Origin: Mayamaea pseudoterrestris
Taxonomy: Eukaryota > Bacillariophyta > Bacillariophyceae > Sellaphorales > Sellaphoraceae
Length of the DNA stretch: 64,000 nt
NCBI GenBank assembly: GCA_027923505.1
Contig: BROI01000025.1
Span: 124,001 to 188,000, forward strand
Direction of reading: 5' to 3'
The notes below the pieces were generated by a model that searched no databases, was not told the origin of the DNA, and saw only the letters and a list, made by a program, of their open reading frames with translations. Shown piece by piece: positions 33,701 through 44,632 of the stretch. The position numbers and the translations under genes were made by a program. How positions within the stretch are numbered: position 1 is the first letter of the stretch; each line of letters begins with the position of its first letter.

Positions 33701-34925
33701 ACTTACTGCTTCATCGCAGACCATTAAATCGCAGCAGTCAGCATACTTGCTAAGTCGCTTGCCGTGCGCTCGAATGCATTCGTAGCTGGCAATCAAAACA
33801 TTAAACATTTTGGTGCGCACAAAGGTATCCAAATTCTTTTCAACCGTCTTGCGATCCGCTTCGGCAATAGGAAGCGCCTTGACGACGCCTGGTCCAAGCC
33901 ACTTGACGAATTCATTGGCCCAGTTCTTGACCAATGAACATGGACAAATGACAATGACTCGCTTGGCCGTCGAAGCGCCGTCAGCAGTAATGCCAGTCTT
34001 GAGCAAGGTGTAAATCAATGCGACGGATTGCAAAGTCTTTCCTAGACCCATATCGTCTTTGAGGTGATAAAAAAAGGTCAGATGAGTAAGCAATGAATTT
34101 GCCTTGTGGAATACACGACGCAACTTTGCTCTCATTGCGTTATACTCACCAGCAAGAATGCATCCGCTTCCTCGATAATCTCGCAGCGACATGACGCATT
34201 CATACATGAACTGCACACCTTCCCGTTGATGCGGTCGCAGCCATTTGCACAAGACGTCTGGAACCATGACATCTTGCTTAGCGTAGGCTGCAGTCGGGGC
34301 TGGTTGGAGGACCGTCACTTCCTCCTCGACGCCGTACTCGTCGGCTCGAATTACCTTGGCCCTGTAAATGAGATGAGAAGCTGAAGGTTCAGATGCATGC
34401 AAGATAAAATCGACTAATCAATCCATGCTTATTAACGTACATTCGCGACGGAAGCCCCTTTGCTTCGCCTCCCTGATGTGGACTTTTCCATACGCACAAG
34501 GGTTCAAAGGGAGCATCCGGTTCCTTTCCATCTTCCTCATCATCCGATCCACTCTCCGACTCGGTTCCATCCTTGTTCTTGATTCCACGAGACGGTAACT
34601 TGTAGTTTAGACCCTTGCCAGCTCGTGCAAGAAGCTTGGCCATGCCGTCGAACCGACGCTTTTGTCCAAGCGACGAATGCTTCAAGGCCAAGTCGGCATC
34701 CTTGCCGTACGCGCGTCGCTTGAGCATGGGTCGCTGGAATTTCTTGCTTTGAACAACATGGAGACCTGATAGTAGAGGAGCTCGCTGCACCAGAATCTTG
34801 ACGCCGGGTTGAAAGAGCTTGGAGTTGGTGTGCATGATGGATGAAGGCCGTCCAATGCTGCTGCTGGCGCAAGTCATGGATGCCGAATTATCGCAAGCCG
34901 ACGATCCGCGTCGGACGAGCTTCAT
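30718..34925 (-). CDS. RAD54: RAD54-like SNF2 ATPase fused to bromodomain-like region and RanBP2 zinc finger, 8 exons
   Basis: Exons: 34925-34441, 34361-34150, 34056-33707, 33629-32701, 32626-32576, 32507-32482, 32411-31534, 31470-30718. All have GT-AG introns (63-93 nt where checked), phases agree, and the sum is 1227 aa. The RAD54 hallmarks span the joins: [39 protein letters not shown] (about 233), VCDEA|HRLKN, KAGG|CGLNLIGANRLVLFDP, W|NPAVDKQA|AARCWRDGQKK, and the DTHDKLRCERC tail. After the RAD54 part, residues about 785-890 are bromodomain-like (HFLQPLVADD, IDYEKLVKQPMDLGTIRTRL, FSKDVNRIFSNVM). An acidic region follows, and the last 33 residues are a RanBP2-type finger (W-x-C-x2-C-x10-C-x2-C). 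RAD54 remodels chromatin and drives RAD51 strand exchange. Confidence 0.85.
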
Positions 34926-35444
34926 TGCTAATTAAAAAGGATTAATCGTTAGTGGATAAAGTATTGAATGGGTACGGTGCGAATAGTTAGATGTCGTCAT
35001 TGCCATGGACGACGGCAGCAAATCGGCCATGGTCGCGACGTTTCCCAGCGTGCGACGAATACTCACATGCGATCGCTTTCACGTAGTCATCACGTCACTC
35101 TGGTACAAGATGCGCGTCACGTGGTTTGGCTCGCGCCATTTTTCACTCGTGATGCGACATTTTGCTATCCTTCCGATTTGTGTTCTTGCGTCTTTCCCGC
35201 AGGCTTCGTCTAAACGATACAACATCGTCACTGTCCTAACACATTTCCGTCATGATGTGAATGATAATGGTTTCGTTACTAACAGGCATGACGAACTTGC
35301 GTTGTCTAAAGTAGCTCGAGAAAGCGAGAAACAGATCTACCTACCAGCCAAGCATGTCAAGTAGACTAATGTTTGAGTAACCCATGTATGGTGTTTATGT
35401 TCAATAAGATTATGTTCAAGTCTAAATAGTAAAGATGCACGCTT
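34926..35444. other. intergenic, 519 bp
   Basis: This is the promoter of the RAD54-like gene and the 3' flank of the next minus-strand gene. A 119-codon plus-strand frame from ATG 35005 has no recognisable feature and I do not call it. Confidence 0.4.
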
Positions 35445-36323
35445 CTAGAACGGCGGAGGCCCACCGCCCATCATGCCATCCAAGTCCGACATGTAGTTGC
35501 CAAGTGTATCAACGAGGCCAAGCATTTCATCGGCCATGAAACTCTCGCTGCGCATGTGAGAATTCTCGGAACCATCCGAAACGGAGGCCGGTCCCGATCC
35601 GTGGTAGTAGTTGCCATTGGTGGCGAGCTGCTGCGAAACATTGTCGCTTCCCATGTGGTATACTTCTTGCTGCTGTTGCCCAAAGTAGTCGTGGTAGACG
35701 GGGCCGTTGGAAGACATTCCCGCTCCGTAAGACCACGGATACATTGGCGGTGGCGCATGCATGACTCCGCTCGCTGGAATGGTGGAGTAAACAGCGGCTG
35801 GGCGGTAGTAGTAATCAGGGGCAAAGGCTGCAGGGGCGGAAGCTTGCTGATCCGGAAAGGCAAGTGACGTTGGGTAGGTTGGTGTCACGCGGTGAAAATC
35901 GCTTTCTTGACCGCCGACGCTGTGAGGAATCGAACTGTCAGCCAATTGCGGCATGCTGTACTGAGGATGATTAGTCCTGGCGGGAGTATTCTTAGCCTCC
36001 GAGAGCTGGCGAACAACGTATTCCAGGTAATTGATCTCCATATCCATATCGGTACAGTCACTGGCATCATCGGCGGCAGAATCATATTCTTCCTCGTCGT
36101 CGCTGTCCATAAACATGGATTCTTCCTCCGAGACAAACGTGTCTTCTTGCGCCAGAGGCTGATTGTGCAAGGCTGTCTGCGCCATTCGCGTCTGCAGCGA
36201 GTCCATTTCGTCCTGATCGACTTGATTGCTGGGTGCCGCTAGTGACCCACCCGCGGTGAGCGAGCTGGCCGAGGAGCATTCGCTGATAGCAGCGGTTCTT
36301 CGCGGGGACTTTCGAGTGTTCAT
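35445..36323 (-). CDS. acidic, Tyr/Pro/Met-rich protein, unknown
   Basis: A single exon encodes 292 aa. The N-terminus is basic (MNTRKSPRRTAA), then strongly acidic (residues about 65-95, FMDSDDEEEYDSAADDASD), with a short predicted helix INYLEYVVRQLSEAK. The second half is rich in Tyr, Pro, Ser, Gly and Gln (YYYRPAAVYS, MYPWSYGAG, YFGQQQQEVYHMG) and ends DLDGMMGGGPPPF. This resembles a transcription-activator style disordered protein. No DNA-binding domain is seen. It lies between the two SNF2 ATPase genes on the same strand. Confidence 0.6.
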   Translation of the reverse strand: MNTRKSPRRTAAISECSSASSLTAGGSLAAPSNQVDQDEMDSLQTRMAQTALHNQPLAQEDTFVSEEESMFMDSDDEEEYDSAADDASDCTDMDMEINYLEYVVRQLSEAKNTPARTNHPQYSMPQLADSSIPHSVGGQESDFHRVTPTYPTSLAFPDQQASAPAAFAPDYYYRPAAVYSTIPASGVMHAPPPMYPWSYGAGMSSNGPVYHDYFGQQQQEVYHMGSDNVSQQLATNGNYYHGSGPASVSDGSENSHMRSESFMADEMLGLVDTLGNYMSDLDGMMGGGPPPF

Positions 36324-37131
36324 GGTTGTTTAAAGAGTTTGTAATTGAAGTATTATGCCAGCAAAGTTGTAAGCATTGTGATGAGTTTTATGCAAGGAGA
36401 CTCTTAGTCTTCAACTCCGTATGGCGAGAAAGGAACCCTTCGACCCATCTGTCATAAAAGAGGCTTATGCAAAGTATGACGCTGTCAACATCACCTGGAT
36501 TGCCAAATTTCTGAGCAAGGAGCTATCAATTTTTGTGGGCATAACTAATGTGAACGCGCACGTCGACACCTCAGTCGGAAAACAATGGGAAAGTGCGTAC
36601 TTCCCATGACTGTCGCAACGGTGTGGCTTTTCAAATTCTCCAATTTGTCACAAATTCGAAATCTGAGGTCACGGTTCCGCTTTGACACTTCCACAAACGT
36701 TTGCGTGTCATCACTTGTTTTCGGCAGAAATGGTCATCCAAAAAAGAATGACGTTCTTCCGCGATGTTTTTCGCGCGACGTGTCCGTCAGTGTTCGGAGA
36801 ATGGCTTTCCGTCGAAACAGCCATGTGTCTCTGTGATACTTTTATCCGAAAAATGTAACAGTGCGACATGCCGACATGATGCTCGCTCGTTGGTCGCCAA
36901 CAGGAGTTGTTGGCCAAAACTGACCTCAGCATGTCGGTATAGAAGGTGTACAGATACGCAATGGTGGCACGATCTCAAGCATGATATTGCGTGACTTATT
37001 TGTACAAAGTGGTTGTAAATGACTTGTACGGTTTATAGTGCTGTCCTTTACATGCGATCGGTGCGTTTGGGTACGGTATGCTTTACTCGACGATGCTGTC
37101 AAGTTGTTATACCACTACCAATTTTCCACCT
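36324..37131. other. intergenic, 808 bp
   Basis: A 62-codon plus-strand frame from ATG 36421 to 36609 starts MARKEPFDPSVIKEAYAKYD. It looks protein-like but has no partner and could be a remnant of an element. The rest shows short imperfect inverted repeats (CCGACATG near 36871, CATGTCGG near 36930). Confidence 0.35.
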
Positions 37132-40100
37132 TTACAACCAATCCGCATCAAGCTTGGATGGATCAACCTCAAATAGGTCCATCACGGCAGTCAAGCGGGC
37201 ACGACGCTTCTCGGCGGCAGTGAGCTTCTCGATCGACCCCTTGCCGAGCGCCTCCTTGCTAACCTGCGTGTACTTGACGAGACGCTCTTCAATCGAATCT
37301 GCCATGAGAAATCTTGTCACACGGACAGGTCGTGTTTGCCCAATACGGTGTACACGATCGCGGGCTTGATTCTCGACTGCCTATGAGTAGGAATGATTAG
37401 CAAGAGAGTGGGGAGGTGAGCAGTGACTTTGTTGTCGACAAATGACGCCAAATATGAAAGACCTACTCCGTTCCACCAGCTGCGAGTTGCATCGGAGGGA
37501 CCGGTTAGAGACATCCTTGGCACGAATTGTACATACTGTAATTACTATACTTACGGGTCAACCAAGAAGACAACATTGCCCCGGGTGAGGTTAATTCCAG
37601 TCCCGCAAGCCACTAAACCAAGGAAGCAAGGATGAGTACAAAGAACGAAAGCGAGTACAATAAACTCCTCCACTGTTGCTCACTCAGCGAGCAGAGAATA
37701 AAGCGTGGCTCCCCTGTCTCAAAATCATTCATAGCATTAAAGCGCTGCTGGGTATTCATCGAGCCATCGATTCGAGTGTAGGTGTAACCAAGGTCACGAA
37801 AATCTGCGGCAATCAAGTTGAGCATTGACGTCCACTGAGAGAAAATGACACACTTTTCGTCGTCTTGCATCTCGTCAATAACGTCCAGCATAGCTTGCAT
37901 CTTGGGGCTACGGCCATGCGTTTCGAAGGCCTCTGTTGCGTTTAGTTTTGGTGGAAAACCCTTCGAAGCAACCTTGGCGGAATGTGTCTTGACTAGATCA
38001 TCAGTAGTGTAAGGTTCACGACAGAGGGGACAAACCTGAACCTCGATGTCTTGCAAGCACGTTTCGCAGAAGACGTGTTTACATTTTCGTAGGATCGTGG
38101 CGTTTTCGTGTTCAAGTTCATTGAAGCACACCGCGCATTCCACGAGCTCATCATCTGCGAAGACTCCGCGAAGATGGGCAAGCAACGAAAACCCCTCTTC
38201 TTGGGTTAGAGTCACAAGCGACTCGTTCAGCTCTACCGCTCGCTGACGATAGTCGCCCGGAATCAAGCAAAAATGGTTGCAAGCTTGTCGAATGCGCAAG
38301 ATTAGCCCTGACAAGAACGCCGAGATTTAGTAAGAGTCGTGCTACAACAAGCGATAGAATCACTGCAGCACTCACCTAAAAGCTCCATGAATCGTTTTCC
38401 TGATTTGTTTTCTTTGCGCTGTTCCTTGGACATCTCCAGATAGTCAACGAAATATTCGCGCGCAGTTTTGTACATGGCATCATAAGTCGACTTGTGGACG
38501 CTGTCAGCAGGAAACTCAATAAGGCGCAATTCAACTGGACAAGAGTGAAATTAAATCGAAAGAAGCGCGTAAGCATCGCTACAAAATGACGGACAAAAGT
38601 CGCTCGTTTACATACCTGTTTTGGGAGCGAGTTGGATGTGTTGCATGACGGCGGCCTTTGTGCGGCGCAAACAAATGAACGCCAGCACAGTACGAAGACG
38701 GAAAAGACCAATCTCGCGGCGTTCTCTGATAGGTTCCGAGACATATGCATCAAAAATATCCTTGTTGCACAGCGGCTGGATTTCCAAAAATGCCAACAAA
38801 GAAAAAATATCGTTTGGCTTGTTCAACATTATCGTTCCTAAAGCGAGGCAATGATTATGACGAGCAGGATACGGCGCGCGAGACATTAAGACACATAAGA
38901 TTGGCGCTTACCTGTCAAACAGAGTTTTCGTTCGGCGCTTAAAAGCATCATTGCTTCGAAAGCTTTTGACTCGTTGTTTTTGATGATGTGCTAGAGAGCG
39001 CGAAACAAAGGTCGAGCGTGAGATGCATGCCTAAATGTGGTTCGAATCTCTCTTTCTATGACTTACCGCTTCGTCAAGGACCAAGCGATGAAATTGAAGG
39101 TCGAAAATCCATATGTTGGTCTTGCGTCTCTTGGGTTTACTTTCACGCTGCAGTTGTTTCCGATAGTAAACGCTGTCGTCTGATTCGTCGTCCTCATCAC
39201 TGAGAGGCTGATTCATCTTCGCCTTTGGTTTCGTCGCTTTGCCCTTTATCTCCATCATCAGCTTGAGGTCGCTGCTCAGGGTTTGATAGGTACTTAAAAC
39301 AATATCGACCATGCCCTTCTTTATTAGCGACAACACTTTATGTCGATTGTTCCCATGATACACGGCAACTGAAAGGTATTTGCTGTCGTCACGATTGATA
39401 TGCTGCTTTATTTGAGACATCCAATTCGCAATGACCGACTTTGGCGCAACGATCAAGGTCGCACGTGGTGCATCGTCCGCGTCGAGCCCGTGCTCTTTGG
39501 GCAGCGGGTACGACTTAAAGTTTCCGGGAGGATTTGCGACTATAAGCGCTAAAGTTTGAAGAGTTTTGCCAAGTCCCATATCTGTGATTGGAAATGTAAA
39601 GATGACCATGAGAGCAAACTAGAGGAGCAGCGTCCAACACATGCCACTTTCATATTGAGACTCACCATCCGCCAAGATTGCGCTTCGAGTTGGTTTGGGC
39701 GTGGTATAGAGCTTGGCTTTGGTGATCTGACACTTCCAAATTTTTCGCCCTTGGAATTCAATTTCTTCAATGTATGAAGGGATTGAGCCGCGTTCTTGAT
39801 TGATGAGCCAAGCGATGCCTTGCTTTTGGAAATCATAGAATGTCAAATGTGAAAGCAGCGATGGCGTTTCATATGGCGGAAGATCATTGAAACGACTTTC
39901 ACTCTGTTTTTCGAAAAGCCTATCAATCTCTTCGCGCTGCGCTTGCCAGTCAATCGCCTGCGTATGCACGCTAGCTTGGACCGCTCGTGACGATACAGCG
40001 TCAGGGGCATTGATACCGAGAGTAGTACTAATAGACCCTACAGGTGCCGTGTCATCCGTTGTAGCACGAAAGTTGCCTTGTAGATGCGCTGAAAGTACAT

Positions 40101-42649
40101 TGCGAAAATGGGTAATCTGTGCCGGCGAGCAAGCGTATTCGACCTTTATTGTCGTGCCCGTCGAGTAGTTATTTCGGCCCTTTGCAACTCCTTTAGCTTC
40201 GATGGAGGCAATGCATGTAATTGAGTCGTAGTGATCCATGATTCTTGCGAGCATGCTTCCTTGTGTTTTCCAAACAAAGCCAATTGTCGTGCCGGTCAAA
40301 GTGTCGACGCGAATGGCATGCTTGCCGTAGTGATACTTGCGCTCCCGCACAAGATTCACTATGTCACCAACACTGACAAAGTCAGAACTCTTTTTATCGG
40401 TGTAGTTGACAAGAACGAGCGTGCTGTACCCTAAAATTTGGGTATTAGTGTCCGAAATTTCTTCGTCGTTGTCATCGACGGTGAGGACAAGTGGCAATGA
40501 CGACAATGCTGCTGCCCCGAGGGATGCGCTGGTCGCTGCATTCATGTCAACTGCCTTAATGCTGGCTGCTTTCGAACTCACTTCTACTGCTTGAAACATG
40601 CCACCGAGGCAAGCAGTCAAAATGTCTATGTAACGGCTCACGTGATTCGCCGTCGTAGCAAATCGCACCATCATGGGAACTACGTTAAATTGCCGCTCAC
40701 CGGAAAGTGTCGCCACACAATGAATCAGCTCGTAGTTGTCCATGATCTTTGCCAGCTTTTTGGCGTGTTCAAGCTCAATGTGCCCAATCGTCGCGCCACT
40801 TGCCGTCTGAACACGAATAGCATTCGTATCGTATTCGTTCTCTTTTTCGCGGACAAGCGCAAGCTGATCGCTAACGTTTACTTGTGCATATCCAGAGTGA
40901 AATAGTGTACCGACCAAAGACAGAGTGCATGAGCCAATCGTTTGAAGCTCGTCATCCACCGACTTATCCGGTGCCGGGGGCTTTTCGGACGAGCGTTGTG
41001 CAACAGGTAGCTGCACCTGCGGTACCGGAGGCTTGGGCGCAGCTTTTTTGGCGTAAATTTCCGTACCTGGCGCTGGCTGGAAGTTGCAGCCAAGCATTTG
41101 AGTAAGCGAACCATAAGATTCTTCCGTGGTGGGCTGTATGTTCGTGTTGCTGCAGTCATACTTGTAGGATACTAAGATGGGAATGTCGCTCGCATGTGGA
41201 CCGATGGTAATCGCTTCGACCAAAATGTGCGCATTACTGCTAAGAAACTCGGAGAACTGGGTGTCCGTCTCGCGAATGAGGCCAAGTTTGATGCCTTGGT
41301 TATCCAATACCCCTATTGCATTTGGAATGTGCACCTGGCAGAGAAAAGATGTATTGACTGTGAGTGCATGTTATTCAACTAGCAAGGTCGAGCGCGCACT
41401 GTTCACGGCAATGGACGTACATTATGAGTGTCTTGCACAAGAGTGACCGTGTCTCCTTCACTCGTGTTACCCGCGCTGTACATGACTCCCATAATGGTGA
41501 AGTCGCTCCAGCCCAAGATAATCATGGACGAGGGTCGCGTCGCAGTACCCGATACAACCTTTGGCAACGACGGATACGAATTCGTCGGCTCCATTCGACG
41601 AGCAAGGCTGATTGATGTAGATGATATCTTCTTGTCGCTTCCATTGTACGGCGCATTTATGGAGCGAGGCTTGGCTTCGTCTGGTTCACAATCTGAATCG
41701 CAGGACGAAAGTGCTGGTGACTCGCTCGAGCGCTTGCGTGCCGACGGCTTGATCGAAGGCGTATCCTCCCACCAAGCGTCTTCATCTTGAACCAATGGAC
41801 TAGTCATCTCTTTCGGCTTGGCTACTGCCATTGCCATGAGCTGTGCTCGCTGCTGATGGTTCATAAAGGCGCTCGTGGTGCGTTGGTTCATGATGCGGCG
41901 CGCCGACGGCTTTGTTAAAGGCGTATCCTCCCACCAGGCGTCCTCCTCCTGATCTAATGTGCTAGTCGTCTTTTTCGGCTTGGAAACTGCAATTTCCATG
42001 AGCTGTGCTCGTTGATGCTGGCTGGTAAAGGCACTCGTGGTGCGTTGGTTCACGGTGCGGGATGATGGCGGCGAATCCACATTTGTAGGCTCAAAGATTC
42101 GTCCCAAGCGATTCTGCAACTGCAATTGAGCAGCTCGAACTTGATTCGCATCTACTGTACCAGTACTCTTGAGCAAATAGGTGATCTGAATGGTGCAATG
42201 CGTGTTGCTAAGCGACGTTTTAAAGAGGACGACTGCCGTCGTTTGAATCTCGTCTTGCTGGAGAACAAACGCAAGATTTGCTGCATGAACTGAATCATAC
42301 TTTCCAAGCAGAAAGTCATCTTCGTCTCCAATATATACGCTCGACTGGAGAATAATAATAACATATTGGATTGAGTCGATCCGGTTGCTGTATCTTTACA
42401 CTTGTCGCTTGCATTTTCACTTACATCATTTCCGGCGCCGCGAATGAGATAAACAACATCTCCTTCATTCGGCAACTCAGCATCGCTCCCCAGAGTCATT
42501 ACCATGAGTCCTGTGCCAAGTAGACGACTCGGAAGATCCGGAGTAATGGTGCGGGAGTTGTTGGTGCGAAAGTTTGTCGTCGAGTCAAACATTGCCATGG
42601 GAGCGTCATTCGGCGGCGCCGTGACGCGCTCTTTCTCCCCTCTCGGCAT
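37132..42649 (-). CDS. RAD5/HLTF-like SNF2 ATPase with four HIRAN-like modules and RING finger, 11 exons
   Basis: Exons: 42649-42425, 42344-41421, 41334-39666, 39581-39067, 38990-38912, 38837-38616, 38534-38376, 38307-37684, 37612-37555, 37479-37467 (13 nt), 37380-37132. Phases agree and total 1578 aa. HIRAN-like modules are at about residues 25-150, 350-445, 513-611 and 683-788. The SNF2 domain starts near 878 ([20 protein letters not shown]), with [16 protein letters not shown] and [18 protein letters not shown]3HC4 RING (CAVC ... CKHVFCETC ... CPLC) sits between ATPase lobes at about 1320-1362, and the second lobe ends [24 protein letters not shown]/Rad5 proteins reverse replication forks and ubiquitinate PCNA; one HIRAN binds 3' DNA ends. 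Confidence 0.85.
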
Positions 42650-42949
42650 GGAATCAACTTGTATTTCTGAAGGTATTTCTAACTGGTGGCTGCTGTGACG
42701 ATGAGGATGAGACGGTAAAGTAGGTCCGCTGCATGGATCGCTCCGACTCGTCGCGTGGTTGTTGCTTCCGTGCTGGAAGCGAAACGTGTTTTGGAGTTAA
42801 GGGAATGTCGCGCCGGTCGAGCCGAAAGCAAGCGTGCAGGCCTCACAAATTCTTCCTGCCAATGCTGAATTCAAGAATAAACGATTGCGGGACCTGTTTT
42901 AAAAGGGGTTTGCCATTTTTTAGATGCCATTGCTACATCTATTTCTTTT
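42650..42949. other. divergent promoter, 300 bp
   Basis: This is the region shared by the HLTF-like gene and the SerRS-like gene. I see no further feature. Confidence 0.4.
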
Positions 42950-44632
42950 ATGAGGTTTGTAAGACGCATAGCCCAAATCAACTTTCATTCCGCTAGCGCC
43001 AAACGGTGCATTCACAATAGAACCGCTACGACACTGCATGGACGTGCCACCAAGTGTGCCATCCATTGTTTTTTGGTTGCATCCTCCCCCTCTCCAACTG
43101 AGCGCCACCATGTTAGGCGCAAGACTGTCAGGGTTATAATGCCAATAGATCTCCGACCTTTTGCCCAAGATGAAAGTCTTTGGAATGCCTTGGAATTGTC
43201 ACTTGAACTGCGCGGCGCGACAGCTAATGACGATGATGACGAGCCATCACTCCTGGTCGCTCAACTTCGACAAGCTCACGGCGACACACGACGAGCCAAG
43301 CAGCAGCTTGAATTGTATCGAAGCCAATATAAAAGGAAGCAAGTGACGGATAGACACAAATTGCAGAACCTTGAGTTGTCGTTTCGTCAAGCGGAAGACA
43401 CAAGTAACCATATCTTGTCGCGCGTTCCAAACTACGTCGACTCGGAGATTCCCACTTTCATCGACAAGGATGATGAAAGTGAGTGGCAAACCGCTGACAA
43501 TCAACAAACAAGGACGCACAATGACGAAACAGTAAACCAAATTATGTTCTGCATTGGAGGCTACGAACAACTGGGAACGCATATTATTTTGACTGGACGA
43601 GGCAGAGGTTTGTTGCAGGCGATGGAGCAGTACATGATTGAATCCTGTCAAGAAATGCCGGCCGTCGTCAAGTCCGAAGTACTGGATATGCCTCTGATGC
43701 TTCCCATTGACGCTGCAAGTTACCAGAAGCGGTGTGGCGTCGTTTCGCCGTTCCATCAATGCCTTTCCGATGGCTCAATCATGGCGCCTTCGTGGATGTC
43801 ACTGGTTGAGCACCATTTACCATTGAACGATACCTATTTTGATCGATCCCTTCCACAAAGCTTCTTGCTTTCCTGCACGGACTGCATGCACCGCACTCCA
43901 CCGACACTCCAGACACAGCGTCAATCCAGTTGGTATCGCGACCTGCCACTTCACCAAGACTTGCAAGTCCTTCTTGTGACTGGTCCCAGTTTATCAATCG
44001 ACTCGAGACGCTTGCAAATATCATGGATGGAGCATTTGCGAGACGTCTACCAACAACTAGCACCCACATCTCGCTTGAGAATCCGATCCATTCAGCCTGC
44101 TGACTTGTCGTCAGCGGAAGCCAGTCGGCTCGTGTTGGAAAGTTACATGCCGACTACCGGTAGTGCTATTAGCAGTAGCAGCAAAGTCGATAATCAACTT
44201 ACTATTGAACTCGCGTCAACGAGCAACCTGTTGGATTACTGCAGTGATGGTTTGAAGCATGGCAACTCAATGGACAAGGGCAACGTACATTTGCTTCACG
44301 GAAGTGTTTGCAACGTCGGTTTCGCGGTGGAATGGATGCTGCAGCATTGCAAGACGGTTGACCATGGATGCCAAGGCATTCTCCTGCCAAACTGCATCCA
44401 ACATGGAGCGGAAATAAACTTTTGTCGGCGCTTTATCAAGAAGAAGGGAGGCAAGCAGTTTGTGCAAGCCATTCCATTGCCTGCGCAGCAAGCAGTTGTT
44501 GCACCTACATCTGGCCACGACGCGAACGCAACGTTTGGGAGCGGCAGCGACGACGTTTGCGGGCCGACGATAGAAAGGATACGTAAGGAAGCAGCAAGCT
44601 GTCCATTCGACTTTTTGCCATTTTACAAATAA
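42950..44632 (+). CDS. seryl-tRNA-synthetase-like paralog, probably not a synthetase
   Basis: A single exon encodes 560 aa. The first about 63 residues are Arg/His/Ser-rich like an organelle presequence; an internal MPIDLRPF would start the SerRS-type body. A coiled-coil arm (about 95-160) ends ILSRVPNYVD, like the IPN motif of SerRS. The body then has LGTHIILTGRGRGLLQAMEQ, SPFHQCLSDGSIMAPSW and a motif 3-like block, TIELASTSNLLDYCSDGLKH plus VHLLHGSVCNVGFAVEWML. In SerRS the latter is GSALAVxRTL; here the motif 3 Arg is Phe, and motif 2 FRxE is also lost. This suggests a pseudo-enzyme like other non-aminoacylating SerRS relatives. Its role is unknown. Confidence 0.68.
   Translation: MRFVRRIAQINFHSASAKRCIHNRTATTLHGRATKCAIHCFLVASSPSPTERHHVRRKTVRVIMPIDLRPFAQDESLWNALELSLELRGATANDDDDEPSLLVAQLRQAHGDTRRAKQQLELYRSQYKRKQVTDRHKLQNLELSFRQAEDTSNHILSRVPNYVDSEIPTFIDKDDESEWQTADNQQTRTHNDETVNQIMFCIGGYEQLGTHIILTGRGRGLLQAMEQYMIESCQEMPAVVKSEVLDMPLMLPIDAASYQKRCGVVSPFHQCLSDGSIMAPSWMSLVEHHLPLNDTYFDRSLPQSFLLSCTDCMHRTPPTLQTQRQSSWYRDLPLHQDLQVLLVTGPSLSIDSRRLQISWMEHLRDVYQQLAPTSRLRIRSIQPADLSSAEASRLVLESYMPTTGSAISSSSKVDNQLTIELASTSNLLDYCSDGLKHGNSMDKGNVHLLHGSVCNVGFAVEWMLQHCKTVDHGCQGILLPNCIQHGAEINFCRRFIKKKGGKQFVQAIPLPAQQAVVAPTSGHDANATFGSGSDDVCGPTIERIRKEAASCPFDFLPFYK

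Noticed and set aside
35005-35364. 119-codon plus-strand frame
   Set aside because: Its composition looks random, it has no motif, and it lies in the promoter of the RAD54-like gene.
39041-39060. Second GGTTCGAATCT B-box-like match
   Set aside because: It lies in an intron of the HLTF-like gene with no tRNA fold around it.
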